Below the pieces are notes generated by a model. That model did not search any database, had not been told where the DNA came from, and saw nothing but the letters and a program-made list of their open reading frames with translations. From CAVQBP01 sp964448105 (GTDB lineage: Bacteria > Bacteroidota > Ignavibacteria > Ignavibacteriales > Ignavibacteriaceae), in contig CAYUVK010000063.1 of the NCBI GenBank assembly GCA_964448105.1, positions 1 through 28,496 on the forward strand: a stretch of 28,496 nucleotides of DNA, written 5' to 3'. Numbering within the stretch: the first letter of the stretch is position 1; every line of letters starts with the position of its first letter. Made by a program: the position numbers and the translations under genes. Below are positions 1 through 9,991 of this stretch, in pieces.

Positions 1-2810
1 CCAAAGCATATTACTGGCACAGGTTTTATTCTCATCAGCCCGATTTAAACTTTGAGAATCCTGAGGTCCATGAGTTTTTATATAAAGCAGTTGATTTCTG
101 GTTTGATATGGGAGTTGATGGGTTGCGGCTGGATGCTGTTCCGTATCTTTATGAGCGCGAAGGTACAAGCTGTGAGAATCTTCCTGAAACTCACGAGTTT
201 CTAAAAAAATTGAACAGGCATGTAACAGACAAATATAAAGATAAAATGCTGCTTGCAGAAGCAAATCAATGGCCTGAGGATGCTGTTGCCTATATGGAAA
301 GCGGTGATGAATGTCAAATGGCATTTCATTTCCCATTAATGCCTAGAATGTATATGGCTATTCAAATGGAGGATAGGTTTCCGATTATTGATATCCTTGA
401 TCAAACTCCCGAGATACCGGAAAATTGTCAATGGGCAATGTTCCTCCGTAACCATGATGAATTAACTCTTGAAATGGTTACAGATGAAGAACGTGATTAT
501 ATGTACAGGTTCTTTGCGAAAGACAGCCGTGCCAGGGTGAATTTAGGAATTAGGAGACGTCTTGCCCCTTTGGTTGAAAATAATAGAAGAAAGATTGAAT
601 TGTTAAACATTCTTTTATTTTCATTTCCCGGTACCCCAATTATTTATTATGGTGATGAGATAGGAATGGGAGATAATTACTATCTTGGAGATAGGAATGG
701 AGTTCGTACCCCAATGCAATGGAATTCAGACAGAAATGCTGGGTTCTCAGATGCAAATCCTCAAAAACTTTTCCTGCCGATAATAATCGATCCCGAATAT
801 CATTACGAAGCTGTAAATGTTGAAGTTCAGCAAACAAATACTTCTTCGTTATTATGGTGGATGAAAAGGGCACTTGGAATAAGAAAAAGATATAAAGCAT
901 TTGGCAGTGGAAAAATAGAGTTTCTTTCACCTCGAAATCCTAAAGTGATTGCGTTTTTGAGGACTTTTGGTGAGGAAATAATTCTCGTTGTAGCAAACCT
1001 TTCCCGTTTTTCTCAAGTTGTTGAGTTAGATCTTTCAAAATTTTTAGGATATACTCCAATTGAAACATTTAGTCTAAATAAATTCCCACCGATAGGCGAA
1101 TTGTATTATATGCTTACGCTAAGCTCTTATGATTATTATTGGTTTGAACTGAAGAAAATTAACAAACATGAAGGGATAAAGAGAGATAAAATCATTCCAG
1201 ATGTTTCAAGTAAAAATGATGTATTTAAAGAAAAATTTTTACTCGGGTATATTGAACAGACAGACTGGTTCAAAAAAGGCGAATTCAAAATTGATAATAT
1301 TCAGATTATTGATAAAGTTCAGCTATCGGAAAAAGATAGTGTTTTAATTTTAAAAGTATCTTATGTAGATGAATTGCCTGAATTTTATCTTCTTCCTGTA
1401 ACATCTAACGCTGTAGCTTTCAGCGGTGCGGTTTTGTACGATAATGCTCCTGCAGTAATGGCAGAGTTTAAGGATAATGAAAATAACCAGATGATTATCT
1501 TCGACGGGATATTTGATGAGATCTTTCAGCAAAATTTTATGAAAACCATATCCGTTAAAAGGACAATAAAAGGCAGTGCCGGCGAATTGTGCTTTTCAAA
1601 AGAGAAGAAACTGCAAAGATTATTTAACGACAGCAGGCAGTTTTCTCCCTCGAAATTAATAAAAACCGACACCAGAAATATAAATATTTTATATAGTGAG
1701 AATTTAATTCTAAAATTATATCGAAAGCTCGATGAAGGGATACACCCGGGGGCTGAAATTTTATCATTTTTGTCAAACAGCACGGCTTTTCAAAATATTC
1801 ATCAATATGCCGGTAAAATAACTTATGAGCAGCCTCACAGTGAACCTATTACTATAGGATTAATAAAAAAATATTTTCCTAACCAGGGAGATGCATGGAT
1901 TTATTTTTTAGATGCGGCAAAAAAATATTTTGAAAATTTATATCTAAATAACAAAGGGAAAAGAAGACACAAAAGAACTTTAAATAGTTTATTTGTAGAA
2001 CCTGCTAAATTGCAAAACGGTATCGCTGTTTCTGATGCTGTGGATAATATTTTTATTGAAATGGCAGGGCTCTTAGGTGAAAGAACAGCTCAGCTTCACT
2101 TAGCACTTAGCTCAAACAATGAAGATAAAGCTTTTGCCCCGGAACCGTTTTCATCGTTTTATCAACGTTCTATTTATCAGTCGTTAAGAAGCACTACTAA
2201 GAATGCTTTCAGGTTAATAAAAAAACATATAAATGATATAGATAAAAACCTTCAAAGAGAAGCCAAGAAAGCTCTGGAGCTTGAAGAGGAAATTATAGAT
2301 TATATTGCCCTTATACTAAAAAATAAAATTAATGCAAAAAGGATAAGAATTCATGGTGACTACCATTTAAGACAAATACTTTTTACAGGCAAGGATTTTA
2401 TAGTAACAAATTTTGAGGGACTTTCATCTATGCCTTTAAGTGAAAGAAGAATGAAAAGAACTTCCTTAAGAGATGTGGCATCTATGATCTGGTCATTTCA
2501 TTTTGCAGCTTATGTGGCTTCTTTTACGGAGGATTCCCAAACAAAAGCTGAAGTTGCAAGATCAGAACAGTTGGCTCAGCAATGGTGGCTTTATATTGGT
2601 AATAGATTTTTATCTTCTTATCTTAATTCGGTAAACAATTCTGATTTTCTTCCTAAAGATAAAAATGAAATCGAATATTTATTTCACTTTTATTTTCTGG
2701 AAAAAATATTAATTGAAATGGCAAATTGTTTAACCGAAAATTCTCCCTGGTTAAATATTCCCTTTAAGGGGCTTCTATACATGAAAAAATATCTAAGAAA
2801 CAGTACATAA
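1..2810 (+). CDS. treS: Trehalose synthase-maltokinase fusion (TreS-Mak), 5' end outside the window
   Basis: This is a cytoplasmic enzyme that interconverts maltose and trehalose (GH13 TreS half), fused to a C-terminal maltokinase-type domain that would form maltose 1-phosphate. The frame is open from base 3, and the first residues (WHRFYSHQPDLNFENP) are typical TreS sequence, so roughly the first 180 residues are missing. The GH13 catalytic triad is present: Asp in GLRLDAV (codon 132), Glu in LLAEANQW (258) and Asp in RNHDELTLE (456). After about base 1200 comes the aminoglycoside-kinase-like part, with the catalytic HGDYHLRQIL (HGD at 2352-2360). The later metal-binding DFEG motif reads NFEG (Asn codon 2409-2411), so kinase activity is doubtful. 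The stop lies 17 bp before treZ and the genes are probably co-transcribed. Family assignment is firm; kinase activity is uncertain. Confidence 0.93.
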   Translation, partial: KAYYWHRFYSHQPDLNFENPEVHEFLYKAVDFWFDMGVDGLRLDAVPYLYEREGTSCENLPETHEFLKKLNRHVTDKYKDKMLLAEANQWPEDAVAYMESGDECQMAFHFPLMPRMYMAIQMEDRFPIIDILDQTPEIPENCQWAMFLRNHDELTLEMVTDEERDYMYRFFAKDSRARVNLGIRRRLAPLVENNRRKIELLNILLFSFPGTPIIYYGDEIGMGDNYYLGDRNGVRTPMQWNSDRNAGFSDANPQKLFLPIIIDPEYHYEAVNVEVQQTNTSSLLWWMKRALGIRKRYKAFGSGKIEFLSPRNPKVIAFLRTFGEEIILVVANLSRFSQVVELDLSKFLGYTPIETFSLNKFPPIGELYYMLTLSSYDYYWFELKKINKHEGIKRDKIIPDVSSKNDVFKEKFLLGYIEQTDWFKKGEFKIDNIQIIDKVQLSEKDSVLILKVSYVDELPEFYLLPVTSNAVAFSGAVLYDNAPAVMAEFKDNENNQMIIFDGIFDEIFQQNFMKTISVKRTIKGSAGELCFSKEKKLQRLFNDSRQFSPSKLIKTDTRNINILYSENLILKLYRKLDEGIHPGAEILSFLSNSTAFQNIHQYAGKITYEQPHSEPITIGLIKKYFPNQGDAWIYFLDAAKKYFENLYLNNKGKRRHKRTLNSLFVEPAKLQNGIAVSDAVDNIFIEMAGLLGERTAQLHLALSSNNEDKAFAPEPFSSFYQRSIYQSLRSTTKNAFRLIKKHINDIDKNLQREAKKALELEEEIIDYIALILKNKINAKRIRIHGDYHLRQILFTGKDFIVTNFEGLSSMPLSERRMKRTSLRDVASMIWSFHFAAYVASFTEDSQTKAEVARSEQLAQQWWLYIGNRFLSSYLNSVNNSDFLPKDKNEIEYLFHFYFLEKILIEMANCLTENSPWLNIPFKGLLYMKKYLRNST

Positions 2811-2827
2811 ATTTTCTGGAATTATTT

Positions 2828-4654
2828 ATGAAATTAGGTGCACAATATTTAGAAGATGGAAGATGTGAATTTAGAATTTGGGCACCCAAAGCCAAAGAAT
2901 TATCTCTTAAAATTATTTCTCCGCAGGAAAGTTTAATCAATTTACATAAAGATGAATTTGATTATTGGTCAATTGTAATTAATAATGTTTCGCCCGGGAC
3001 AAGATACTATTTTAAAATAAATAATTCTGATGAGAAACCCGATCCGGCATCTAATTTCCAGCCGGATGGAGTTCATAAAGCTTCTGCAACCGTAAATCAT
3101 TCTTTGTTTAAGTGGGATGATAAAAATTGGAAAGGACTCGAGTTAAAGGATTATATTATTTATGAAATTCATACCGGAACCTTTACAGAAGAAGGAACTT
3201 TTAAAAGTGCCATGTCAAGATTAGAACATTTAAGAGAATTAGGAATTACTGCAATAGAATTAATGCCTATTGCTCAATTCCCCGGGAATCGTAATTGGGG
3301 TTATGACGGTGTTTATCATTATGCTCCTCAAAATAGTTACGGTGGACCCGATGGCTTAAAAAAACTTATTAATTCCTGCCATAATTTAAATTTAGCTGTT
3401 ATACTCGATGTAGTATACAATCATTTTGGACCGGAAGGAAATTATACGGGGAAATATGGTTTCTACTTTAATTCTTTTTATCACTCTCCGTGGGGTGACG
3501 CAATAAATTTTGATGGGCCAAATTCCGACGCCGTAAGAAATTATTTTATCGAGAATGCTTTATACTGGTTTTCAAATTTTCATGTTGATGCGCTCCGTCT
3601 TGATGCTATCGATAGAATTTATGATATGAGTGCAAAACATTTTTTACTGGAACTAGCAGAAGAAACAAAAAAACTATCGAAAATAATTGGAAGGGAATTT
3701 TTTTTAATTGCCGAAAGTGATCTAAATGACAGCAAGGTTATTAGACCTATTAATGAACATGGTTTCGGAATCGATGCTCAATGGAGCGATGATTTTCATC
3801 ATTCAATTCATTCTTTGTTAACAAAGGAAAGACAGGGCTATTACCAGGATTTTAGAACAACCGAAGATTTAATAAAATCAATTCAAAATACTTTTGTTTA
3901 TACAGGACAATATTCAAAATACAGAAAAAGGAAACATGGAAATTCGGCAATGGAAAGAAAGCCTGATCAATTTGTTATTAATATTCAGAACCATGATCAA
4001 GTTGGAAACAGGGCATTTGGTGAAAGATTGTCCCGACGGGTTTCTTTCGAAGAAATAAAATTAGTTGCTGCTGCCTTATTAATTTCTCCATACATTCCTT
4101 TAATATTTATGGGCCAGGAATATAATGAAGATAATCCGTTTTTATATTTTGTCAGTTTTAATGATCGAGAGCTGATTGAAGCAGTTAGAAAAGGAAGGAA
4201 AGAGGAATTTTCATCTTTTCAATGGAAGGACGAATTTCCGGATCCTCAAAGTGAAAAAACATTTCAAAACTCAAAACTTAATTGGGAATTATCAAATGAG
4301 AGCAAACACAAAGTTTTATTAGATTTTTACAAATATTTAATAAATATGAGGAAGAAAAATAAAGCTTTATATTCATTTAATAGAAAAGATTTTGAAGTTA
4401 ATGGAACGGGAAAAGATAAAACACTAATTTTGAGAAGGTGGTGGAAAGGAAATAAAATTACAGCCATTTTAAATTTTAATAACGAAGTTGTTACAACGAA
4501 AATCCCTTTTTCGGAAGGAAAATGGGAAAAGATTTTAGATTCTGCAGATGAAAAATGGGAAGGTCCCGGAGCTTCAACACCTGAAAAAGTTTTAGGAAAA
4601 CCACAAAATATTACTATTAAAAAATATAGTATATCCATTTACGAATTGGAGTAA
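2828..4654 (+). CDS. treZ: Malto-oligosyltrehalose trehalohydrolase (TreZ)
   Basis: TreZ releases free trehalose from maltooligosyl-trehalose, the second step of the TreY/TreZ route from glucans (EC 3.2.1.141), in the cytoplasm. An N-terminal beta-sandwich domain (about residues 1-95, FRIWAPKAKELSLKI) is followed by the GH13 barrel. The motif DVVYNHFGPEGNY is typical of TreZ. The catalytic residues are Asp259 (ALRLDAID), Glu296 (LIAESDLN) and Asp390 (IQNHDQVGN). The length of 608 aa is normal for the family. The ATG is the first in-frame start after the treS stop, and no strong ribosome binding site is visible. The stop is 3 bp before the next start, so the gene sits inside an operon. GlgB-type branching enzymes share the N-terminal domain, but the motifs and the neighbouring treY favour TreZ. 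Confidence 0.95.
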   Translation: MKLGAQYLEDGRCEFRIWAPKAKELSLKIISPQESLINLHKDEFDYWSIVINNVSPGTRYYFKINNSDEKPDPASNFQPDGVHKASATVNHSLFKWDDKNWKGLELKDYIIYEIHTGTFTEEGTFKSAMSRLEHLRELGITAIELMPIAQFPGNRNWGYDGVYHYAPQNSYGGPDGLKKLINSCHNLNLAVILDVVYNHFGPEGNYTGKYGFYFNSFYHSPWGDAINFDGPNSDAVRNYFIENALYWFSNFHVDALRLDAIDRIYDMSAKHFLLELAEETKKLSKIIGREFFLIAESDLNDSKVIRPINEHGFGIDAQWSDDFHHSIHSLLTKERQGYYQDFRTTEDLIKSIQNTFVYTGQYSKYRKRKHGNSAMERKPDQFVINIQNHDQVGNRAFGERLSRRVSFEEIKLVAAALLISPYIPLIFMGQEYNEDNPFLYFVSFNDRELIEAVRKGRKEEFSSFQWKDEFPDPQSEKTFQNSKLNWELSNESKHKVLLDFYKYLINMRKKNKALYSFNRKDFEVNGTGKDKTLILRRWWKGNKITAILNFNNEVVTTKIPFSEGKWEKILDSADEKWEGPGASTPEKVLGKPQNITIKKYSISIYELE

Positions 4655-4657
4655 TTA

Positions 4658-7123
4658 ATGAATAGGTATGTCTGCATACATGGTCATTTTTACCAGCCGC
4701 CAAGAGAAAATCCGTGGTTGGAAGAAATTGAAGTGCAGGATTCTGCATATCCTTATAGAGATTGGAACGAGAAAATTACGGCAGAATGTTATAGCCCGAA
4801 TGCCGCTGCCAGAATATTAAGCAATAATAAAACCGTTGTAGAAATAATAAATAATTATTCAAGGATTAGTTTTAATTTCGGACCTACACTTTTATCTTGG
4901 CTTGAAACTCACGCACCTGATGTTTATGCTGCAATTCTGCAGGCCGATAAAGAAAGCAGGAAAAGATTTTCCGGTCATGGATCTGCAATTGCCCAGGTCT
5001 ACAACCATCTAATTATGCCCTTAGCTAATAGGAGGGATAAAGAGACTCAAGTAATTTGGGGAAAAGAGGATTTTAAATATAGATTCGGAAGAGAACCTGA
5101 AGGAATGTGGCTGGCGGAAACCGCAGTAGACATTGAAACACTTGAAATTTTAGCAGAACAAGGTATCAAGTTTACAATTCTCGCTCCCAACCAGGCAAAT
5201 AGAATAAAGAAAATAAATGAAGAGAAATGGTTAGATGTTTCAGGTTCTAAAATAGACCCCCGAAGAGCTTATTTGTGTAAACTTCCATCGGGAAAGAAAA
5301 TTAATTTATTTTTTTATGATGGTATTATTTCTAATGATCTTGCCTTTGGTAATCTTTTATTGAACGGAGAAAATTTAGCAAATAGACTCCTTCATACTTT
5401 GGATGAAAAACCAGGTGACGGACAAATTGCTCATATAGCTAACGATGGAGAAACTTATGGACATCATCAAAAGCATGGCGATATGGCATTGGCTTATTGT
5501 ATTCATTTTATTGAATCATATAAATATGCTGATATTACTATCTACGGCGAATTCCTTGAGAAGTTCCCTCCAGAATATGAGGTGGAGATTATTGAGAATA
5601 CATCATGGAGCTGTGCTCACGGTATCGAAAGATGGCGAAGTGACTGCGGTTGTAACTCAGGTATTCCGGATTGGAACCAGGAATGGCGTGCTCCTCTTCG
5701 TAATGCTTTGGATTGGCTTCGGGATACTTTAATTCCTTTTTACGAAAAAGAAATCGGTATTTACACGGAGGATGTTTGGAAATTTAGAAATAGTTATATA
5801 AAAATTATTCATGATAGGACATCCGGCAATATTACAAAATTTCTTTCATCGTTTGGTATTCAAGAAATATCTAACGAGGAGAAAATAAAAATATTGAAAA
5901 TACTTGAAATACAGCGTCATGCCTTGCTTATGTATACAAGCTGCGGTTGGTTTTTTGATGAGATTTCAGGTATTGAAACTGTACAGGTTATTTTATATGC
6001 AGCAAGGGCAATCCAGCTTTTAGATGAATTAAATGAAGTAAAACTTGAAAAGAAATTTTTAGATCTTTTAAAAAACGCACCAAGTAATATTCCGGATATT
6101 AAAAACGGTAGAGTTGTTTATGAAAATTTTGTTAAACCTGCTATTATAGATTTACAGAGAGTTGCTGCTCACTATGCAGTATCATCATTGTTTGAAGAAT
6201 ATTCCGAAAAAACCGAAATCTTTTGCTATGAAGTTGAAAATATTAATCGTGATCTCAAGGAAGCCGGTAAGCAAAAGATGGTAATAGGCAGAGTATTAAT
6301 GAGATCCCAAATTACCTTTGAAGAAAAAAATATCAGCTTTGCTTTTCTTCACCTCGGTGACCATAATATTAATGGCGGAGTGAGAGAAAGTTTATCCGAT
6401 GATAAATATGATAAAATGAATAAAGAACTGAGTAAAGCTTTTTCAAGACTTAATGTAGTGGAAATAATTATGTTAATTGATAAGCATTTCGGAACGCATA
6501 ATTATACTATATGGCACTTGTTTAAAGACGAAAGCAGGAATGTATTTAATAAAATTATGGAAAATACATTAAAGGATATTGAATTTTCTTTCCGCCAGAT
6601 TTATGATAATTATTATCCTGTAATGCAGGCTATGAAAGAAACTGAGACCCCGCTTCCAAAAGCAGTCTTAACTGCGGTTGAGTTTATTATCAATACAGAT
6701 TTTAAAAGAATGCTTGAAGGTACAGGCACGATTGATCTTGAAAAATTAAAAAAGTTATCTGAAGAAGCTAAAAAGTGGTCGGTGGAACTGGATAGACCTG
6801 CTTTAAGTTACGCTGCTAGCCAGAGGATTAATTATTTGATGGAAATTTTTAAGCAGCAGCCGGAAATTTTGGAATTATTGGAAGAAATAAATATTTCTAT
6901 CCAAACGCTAAGTGAACTATCACTGGAACTTGATTTATGGAAAGCTCAAAATATACTTTTTTATATTGCTAAGAAAGGGCTGGATAAAATTAAAAGTGCA
7001 ATTGAAGACGAAGGCGGTGACTATAAAAAATGGGTTGAACTTTTTAATAACCTGGAAAAAAATTTACAAGTAAGGATTTCAGTAAATGCACATCCCGAAA
7101 TCAACTTACAGACTGCAGTTTAA
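4658..7123 (+). CDS. GH57-family glycoside hydrolase with DUF3536 domain
   Basis: This is a GH57-fold protein of 821 aa. The N-terminus RYVCIHGHFYQPPRENPW is the characteristic GH57 opening. Two conserved acidic residues fit the GH57 catalytic pair: Glu154 in GMWLAETAVD (nucleophile region) and Asp263 in IANDGETYGHH (acid/base region). The C-terminal half (from about residue 300) matches my memory of the DUF3536 region and has no known role. No signal peptide is seen, so it should act in the cytoplasm. GH57 includes amylopullulanases, 4-alpha-glucanotransferases and branching enzymes. The position between treZ and treY suggests it supplies or trims alpha-glucan for TreY, but that is inference from context. 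It starts 3 bp after treZ and its last 38 bp overlap treY in another frame, which suggests translational coupling. Confidence 0.85.
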   Translation: MNRYVCIHGHFYQPPRENPWLEEIEVQDSAYPYRDWNEKITAECYSPNAAARILSNNKTVVEIINNYSRISFNFGPTLLSWLETHAPDVYAAILQADKESRKRFSGHGSAIAQVYNHLIMPLANRRDKETQVIWGKEDFKYRFGREPEGMWLAETAVDIETLEILAEQGIKFTILAPNQANRIKKINEEKWLDVSGSKIDPRRAYLCKLPSGKKINLFFYDGIISNDLAFGNLLLNGENLANRLLHTLDEKPGDGQIAHIANDGETYGHHQKHGDMALAYCIHFIESYKYADITIYGEFLEKFPPEYEVEIIENTSWSCAHGIERWRSDCGCNSGIPDWNQEWRAPLRNALDWLRDTLIPFYEKEIGIYTEDVWKFRNSYIKIIHDRTSGNITKFLSSFGIQEISNEEKIKILKILEIQRHALLMYTSCGWFFDEISGIETVQVILYAARAIQLLDELNEVKLEKKFLDLLKNAPSNIPDIKNGRVVYENFVKPAIIDLQRVAAHYAVSSLFEEYSEKTEIFCYEVENINRDLKEAGKQKMVIGRVLMRSQITFEEKNISFAFLHLGDHNINGGVRESLSDDKYDKMNKELSKAFSRLNVVEIIMLIDKHFGTHNYTIWHLFKDESRNVFNKIMENTLKDIEFSFRQIYDNYYPVMQAMKETETPLPKAVLTAVEFIINTDFKRMLEGTGTIDLEKLKKLSEEAKKWSVELDRPALSYAASQRINYLMEIFKQQPEILELLEEINISIQTLSELSLELDLWKAQNILFYIAKKGLDKIKSAIEDEGGDYKKWVELFNNLEKNLQVRISVNAHPEINLQTAV

Positions 7124-9884
7124 TTCATCATTCGGATTTACATCTGCAAAAGGTATTATAAATTATCTTTCAAAACTGGGGATTTCCGATATTTATGCTT
7201 CTCCAATATTTAAAGCTAAAAAAGACAGCACTCACGGTTATGATGTAGTGGAACCAAATTTATTAAATCCGCAAGTCGGTACTGATGAGGAATTTGATTC
7301 ACTAATTGATGAAATAAAAAAATTTGATATTCATTGGCTTCAGGATTTTGTTCCTAATCATATGGCATTCAATACACAAAATAGAATGCTTATTGATCTC
7401 CTTGAAAATGGTTCCAATTCTCAGTATGCAGATTTTTTTGATATAGATTGGAGCCATCATCATGCAGGAATGCAAAACAGGATATTAGCTCCATTCCTTG
7501 GAAAGTTTTACCAGGAAGCTCTTGAAAACGGTGAGATAAAGTTGAATTATGATGAAGACGGTTTAAGTATTAATTATTATGAAACAAGACTTCCCATCAA
7601 AATAGAATCCTATGCCGATGTCCTCTCATTTAGGCTCGATAAGCTGCGGAATAAATTAGGGAGAAATGATCCTGATTTTATAAGATATATGGGAGCTTTA
7701 TTTGTTGTTAAGTCTTTACCTACTGCAGAAGAGATTGATGAAAGATATAACCAGATAAAATTTCTTAAAGGTATTCTATGGGGATTGTACATAGACAATT
7801 ATAATATCAAAGATTTTATTGATGAAAACCTAAAAATTTATAACGGTTTTAAAGGAATGCCGGAAAGTTTTGATTTGCTGGATAAACTTTTATCACAGCA
7901 GAATTTTCGAATTGCATTCTGGAAAGTAGCAAACGAGGAAATAAATTACCGGAGGTTTTTTAACGTTAACGAACTAATCTCTTTACGCGTTGAAAATGAA
8001 GAGGTTTTTAACAGGATTCATTCTCTTGTTTTTAAATTAATCAAAGAAGATAAAATATCCGGTTTAAGGATTGATCACATTGATGGTCTTTATGACCCTT
8101 CCGGCTATCTATTAAATTTGCGTGATAGAAGTAAAGATATTTACCTGGTTGTTGAAAAAATTCTGGAATTTGAAGAAAACAGCCCTTCTTATTGGCCTGT
8201 TCAGGGTACAACCGGGTATGATTATCTAAATTTTCTAAATGAAATTTTTTGCCAAAGAAAAAGCAGCAATAAGTTCACTTCATTCTACAATAAATTTTCC
8301 GGTTTAAATAAAACATATGAACAGCTTGTAATTGAAAAGAAAAAATTAATAATCCAAACAAGAATGGCTGGAGATGTTGAAAACCTGGCTATTTTAATTG
8401 AGGAAATTTCCAGCAAAGACAGGTTTGGTGTTGATATTACGCTGCACGGAGTTAAAGAAGCTTTGGAAGAAATCCTAACTCATTTCCCGATTTATAGAAC
8501 ATATATAAGCAGTACTAAAAATAGAAAAACCGATAGAAAATATCTTTCAGGTGTAATAGAAAAAGTAAAAAATGAAAGTCAATTATTATCAAAAGAATTT
8601 CAATTTATTGGAAGCTTATTAACAAGAGAATACGGCGAAAAGTTTACAATTGAACAGAAAGATAAATCGCTGAATTTTTTAATGAAATTTCAACAATTAA
8701 CAGGACCCATAATGGCAAAGGGTTTTGAGGATACCTTTTTATATGTTTTTAATAGATTGATTTCGCTGAATGAAGTTGGCAGCAACCCCAATAAATTTGG
8801 AATCTCTTTAAATGAATTTTACAACTTTAACAAAAAAAGATTTTCAAATTGGCGGCATACAATTAACACAACTTCAACTCATGACACAAAAAGAGGGGAG
8901 GATGTAAGAGCAAGAATAAATGTTATATCTGAAATACCTGAAGAATGGATTAAAAAAGTTAGAGCGTGGAATCGAATTAATAGGCAGTTTAAAAAACGTA
9001 GAGATGGTTATTTAATTCCCGATAATAACCTGGAATATTTTATATATCAAACTCTAATTGGTTCTTATCCGTTTAATATTGAGAATAATGAGAACTATCT
9101 TAAACGCATTAAGCAGTACTTAATTAAATCAATGCGTGAAGCTAAAGAACATTCTTCATGGACAAGAAATGATACAGATTATGAAACTGCTGCACTTACG
9201 TTTATTGAAAGCATTTTAAATAACAACAGCGAATTTTATAATGATTTTTCTTCTTTCCAAAAGAAGATAGCTTTTTACGGAGTGTATAACTCGCTATCTC
9301 AAACTTTAATTAAAATTACTTCTCCGGGAATACCGGATTTTTACCAGGGAACCGAATTATGGGATCTTTTTTTAGTAGATCCCGATAACCGCCAGCCGGT
9401 CGATTATCAATTAAGGAGAGAATATTTAAATGAAATTGTTGAACAAGATTCAAGAATAAAAACAAATGATAACAGGATTTCTTTTTTACAAAATTTATTA
9501 ACAAATCCTTCGGACGGGAAAATTAAATTATATATGACTTACAAATCTCTTCAGGTTAGGAATGATAATTTAGAGATTTATGACGAAGGAAATTTTATAC
9601 CTTTAGAAACCGGCGGAAAATATAAAGATAATATAATTTCCTATACAAGAAATTTTGAAGGAAATTCCGTTATAACTATCGCACCAAGATTTCTTACAAC
9701 TATAGTTGAAGAAAATAATTTTCCGATCGGTACCGATGTTTGGGAAGATACTTATATTAAAATGGATAAAATTAATTCAACTTCTTTGAAGAATAACCTT
9801 ACCGAGGAAATGTTTAAGAAGACAGATAAAATATTAATAGGAGAAATATTTAAGAATTTTCCTTTCGGATTACTTACTAGTTAA
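7086..9884 (+). CDS. treY: Malto-oligosyltrehalose synthase (TreY)
   Basis: TreY converts the reducing-end alpha-1,4 bond of a maltodextrin into the alpha,alpha-1,1 bond of trehalose (EC 5.4.99.15), giving the substrate of TreZ. The opening PKSTYRLQFNSSFGF and the segment YASPIFKAKKDSTHGYDV are TreY signatures. The GH13 catalytic residues are Asp330 (GLRIDHIDGL), Glu357 (YLVVEKIL) and Asp600 (TSTHDTKRGEDVRAR). The C-terminus also has the family segment SPGIPDFYQGTELWDL. At 932 aa it is at the upper end of the usual size. The ATG at 7086 lies inside the preceding GH57 gene and is supported because the conserved N-terminus starts right there. It is the last gene of the + strand block. No TreX/GlgX debranching enzyme is visible in the window. 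Confidence 0.95.
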   Translation: MHIPKSTYRLQFNSSFGFTSAKGIINYLSKLGISDIYASPIFKAKKDSTHGYDVVEPNLLNPQVGTDEEFDSLIDEIKKFDIHWLQDFVPNHMAFNTQNRMLIDLLENGSNSQYADFFDIDWSHHHAGMQNRILAPFLGKFYQEALENGEIKLNYDEDGLSINYYETRLPIKIESYADVLSFRLDKLRNKLGRNDPDFIRYMGALFVVKSLPTAEEIDERYNQIKFLKGILWGLYIDNYNIKDFIDENLKIYNGFKGMPESFDLLDKLLSQQNFRIAFWKVANEEINYRRFFNVNELISLRVENEEVFNRIHSLVFKLIKEDKISGLRIDHIDGLYDPSGYLLNLRDRSKDIYLVVEKILEFEENSPSYWPVQGTTGYDYLNFLNEIFCQRKSSNKFTSFYNKFSGLNKTYEQLVIEKKKLIIQTRMAGDVENLAILIEEISSKDRFGVDITLHGVKEALEEILTHFPIYRTYISSTKNRKTDRKYLSGVIEKVKNESQLLSKEFQFIGSLLTREYGEKFTIEQKDKSLNFLMKFQQLTGPIMAKGFEDTFLYVFNRLISLNEVGSNPNKFGISLNEFYNFNKKRFSNWRHTINTTSTHDTKRGEDVRARINVISEIPEEWIKKVRAWNRINRQFKKRRDGYLIPDNNLEYFIYQTLIGSYPFNIENNENYLKRIKQYLIKSMREAKEHSSWTRNDTDYETAALTFIESILNNNSEFYNDFSSFQKKIAFYGVYNSLSQTLIKITSPGIPDFYQGTELWDLFLVDPDNRQPVDYQLRREYLNEIVEQDSRIKTNDNRISFLQNLLTNPSDGKIKLYMTYKSLQVRNDNLEIYDEGNFIPLETGGKYKDNIISYTRNFEGNSVITIAPRFLTTIVEENNFPIGTDVWEDTYIKMDKINSTSLKNNLTEEMFKKTDKILIGEIFKNFPFGLLTS

Positions 9885-9919
9885 ATTCAAAAAAAACTAA
9901 CCACAAGCCACAAATTTAT

Positions 9920-9976
9920 CCACCGAAACTTGCCTTCTGAAAGATTCATTCTGCAGGCAGGCTTCAGCGAAGGTGG
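9920..9976. repeat. Imperfect inverted repeat between convergent treY and gdh
   Basis: The 107-bp gap between the convergent genes contains an imperfect palindrome. Left arm CCACC...CCTTCTGAA (9920-9941) pairs in part with TTCAGCGAAGGTGG (9963-9976). The centre has the self-complementary CTGCAG. It is much richer in G+C than its surroundings. It could be a dispersed REP-like repeat or a two-way transcription terminator. No T-run follows it. Confidence 0.35.
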
Positions 9977-9991
9977 ACAACGAACAATAAA

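Noticed and set aside
640..1783. Minus-strand open frames of 60-96 codons opposite treS
   Set aside because: They lie fully inside a well-supported gene, lack recognisable motifs, and look like by-products of AT-rich coding sequence. The same applies to the other antisense frames over the sugar, hsd and RepA-like genes.
7086..7123. A later start for treY to avoid the overlap with the GH57 gene
   Set aside because: The conserved TreY N-terminus (PKSTYRLQF) begins right after the ATG at 7086, so a later start would remove family sequence.
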